Below, one piece after another: positions 63,100-64,000 of a DNA stretch of 64,000 nt. This DNA is from Leptospiraceae bacterium (GTDB lineage: Bacteria > Spirochaetota > Leptospiria > Leptospirales > Leptospiraceae). Each line of letters begins with the position of its first letter. Within the stretch, counting starts at the first letter, position 1. The position numbers were made by a program, and so were the translations under genes. The stretch spans positions 668,001 to 732,000 of the forward strand of contig JADJSX010000006.1 of NCBI GenBank assembly GCA_016711485.1, read 5' to 3'. A model generated the notes under the pieces. The model was not told the DNA's origin. It saw only the letters and a program-made list of their open reading frames with translations, and ran no database searches.

Positions 63100-63987
63100 A
63101 TGTCAGTTTTAATAGATAAAAATACTAAAATCGTAGTACAAGGGATCACAGGCAAAGAAGGATCTTTTCATACTACTCAAATGATTGAATACAACACTCC
63201 GTTTGGCTCTAAAGTAGTAGCCGGTGTTACACCCGGAAAAGGTGGAACTAAAAGTGAACACGGAGTGGCCGTTTTTAATACTTTAAAAGATGCAATGAAT
63301 AATGAAGGTGCTAACGTTAGTGTAATCTTTGTTCCTCCTGCTTTTGCGGCTGACGCAATTTTAGAAGGTATTTTTGCTGAAATTCCTCTCATTATTTGTA
63401 TTACAGAGGGAATTCCAGTTCACGATATGACTCGCGTTTACAGCGTTTTAAAAGGATCAAAAACACGTCTTGTGGGACCAAACTGCCCAGGAGTAATTAG
63501 CCCTGGTAAATGCAAAATCGGTATTATGCCAGGTTTCATTCACAAAGAGGGGCGTATAGGCGTTGTTTCCAAATCAGGAACGTTAACCTATGAAGCAGTC
63601 GGCCAATTAACAAATAATGGTTTAGGTCAGTCTACTTGTATTGGAATCGGGGGAGACCCGATTATTGGAATGAGTCATATTGAAGCACTTGCTCTCCTAA
63701 ATGCAGATCCAGACACGGATGGAATAATAATGATAGGAGAAATTGGAGGAACAGCTGAAGAAGAAGCTGCTGCCTATGTAAAGGCTAACATTAAAAAGCC
63801 GGTCGTAGGATTTATTGCAGGTCAAACTGCACCTCCAGGAAAACGTATGGGTCATGCAGGAGCTATCATTAGTGGTGGCATGGGAACCGCTCAATCCAAA
63901 ATGGCAGCTATGAAAGATGCAGGAATTCACGTGTGTGTATCACCTGCTGACATGGGAGCAACCATGAAAAAAGTTTTAGGAAAATAG
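63100..63987 (+). CDS. sucD: Succinyl-CoA synthetase alpha subunit
   Basis: CoA-binding and phosphohistidine-bearing subunit, 295 residues. IVVQGITGKEGSFHT (CoA-binding Rossmann), VGPNCPGVISPGKCKIGIMPG, RIGVVSKSGTLTYEA, CIGIGGDPIIGMSHIEAL, IGEIGGTAEEEAA, and GKRMGHAGAIISGGMGTAQSK with the phospho-His in GHAGAI. AAGGAA upstream of the ATG. Operon with sucC; the window ends 13 bases after its stop. Confidence 0.97.
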   Translation: MSVLIDKNTKIVVQGITGKEGSFHTTQMIEYNTPFGSKVVAGVTPGKGGTKSEHGVAVFNTLKDAMNNEGANVSVIFVPPAFAADAILEGIFAEIPLIICITEGIPVHDMTRVYSVLKGSKTRLVGPNCPGVISPGKCKIGIMPGFIHKEGRIGVVSKSGTLTYEAVGQLTNNGLGQSTCIGIGGDPIIGMSHIEALALLNADPDTDGIIMIGEIGGTAEEEAAAYVKANIKKPVVGFIAGQTAPPGKRMGHAGAIISGGMGTAQSKMAAMKDAGIHVCVSPADMGATMKKVLGK

Positions 63988-64000
63988 ACACCTCTCGCCG

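Overview
The window is AT-rich chromosomal DNA that best fits a spirochaete of the Leptospira group (Leptospiraceae-like). The evidence is a fliS gene with a short fliT-like partner, a possible leptospiral flagellar-coiling-type protein, and many signalling proteins of spirochaete style: 7TMR-DISM receptors joined to an adenylate cyclase or a histidine kinase, a SpoIIE phosphatase with TPRs, two chemotaxis receptors and a large cNMP-binding protein. Lipoproteins have relaxed lipoboxes. This assignment rests on gene content and style only; there is no rRNA or other marker here, and I see no tRNA, rRNA or CRISPR.

Layout. 1-3449: the end of a PaaK-like AMP-forming ligase, a small secreted protein, then cobT-cobS-cobC, the last steps of cobalamin nucleotide-loop assembly. 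3450-13112: a repeat-rich gap, a secreted protein, a large membrane SpoIIE phosphatase, a pentaheme lipoprotein, and a tight minus-strand operon of an alkyl-DHAP-synthase-like flavoenzyme, a TetR regulator and glycerol-3-phosphate dehydrogenase. 13328-19381: topA, dGTPase, DedA, HNH nuclease, lipoprotein, and fliS, fliT-like and J-domain genes. 19502-34062: signalling genes (adenylate cyclase, two MCPs, a tail-to-tail response regulator and sensor kinase) mixed with envelope proteins (DUF3108, DUF2330, DUF2157, GDYXXLXY, MlaD) and a rhodanese. 34300-43044: an orphan RND permease, a DUF1343 (NamZ-like) protein, a decayed IS701-family element with its ends still visible, two very small overlapping membrane-protein genes, and a 3-oxoacid CoA-transferase. 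43142-53675: a cNMP-binding protein, conserved hypotheticals, a four-gene operon (lipoprotein, haem-binding protein, KamA-type radical SAM aminomutase, Ddl-like ATP-grasp ligase), a possible FcpA-like protein and a FadH-like reductase. 53919-61692: accessory region with two tandem FGE/SUMF1 genes split by a frameshift, a broken DUF559 nuclease gene, and a 1662-residue protein joining an APH/kinase-like domain, an nSTAND-type NTPase, a membrane segment, three near-identical WD40 repeats and TPRs. 61913-63987: sucC-sucD.

The most unusual material is the 54.5-61.7 kb accessory block. The giant STAND protein has the modular sensor/ATPase/scaffold design of prokaryotic conflict or stress-signalling systems, and its reading frame has absorbed several different palindromic and tandem repeats. 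One of these palindromes also sits in the neighbouring DUF559 pseudogene. Outside this block the window carries a dispersed 0.1-0.17 kb MITE-like family with terminal inverted repeats (four copies plus a partial one), and an operon pairing a lysine-2,3-aminomutase homologue with a D-Ala-D-Ala-ligase-like enzyme of unknown product.
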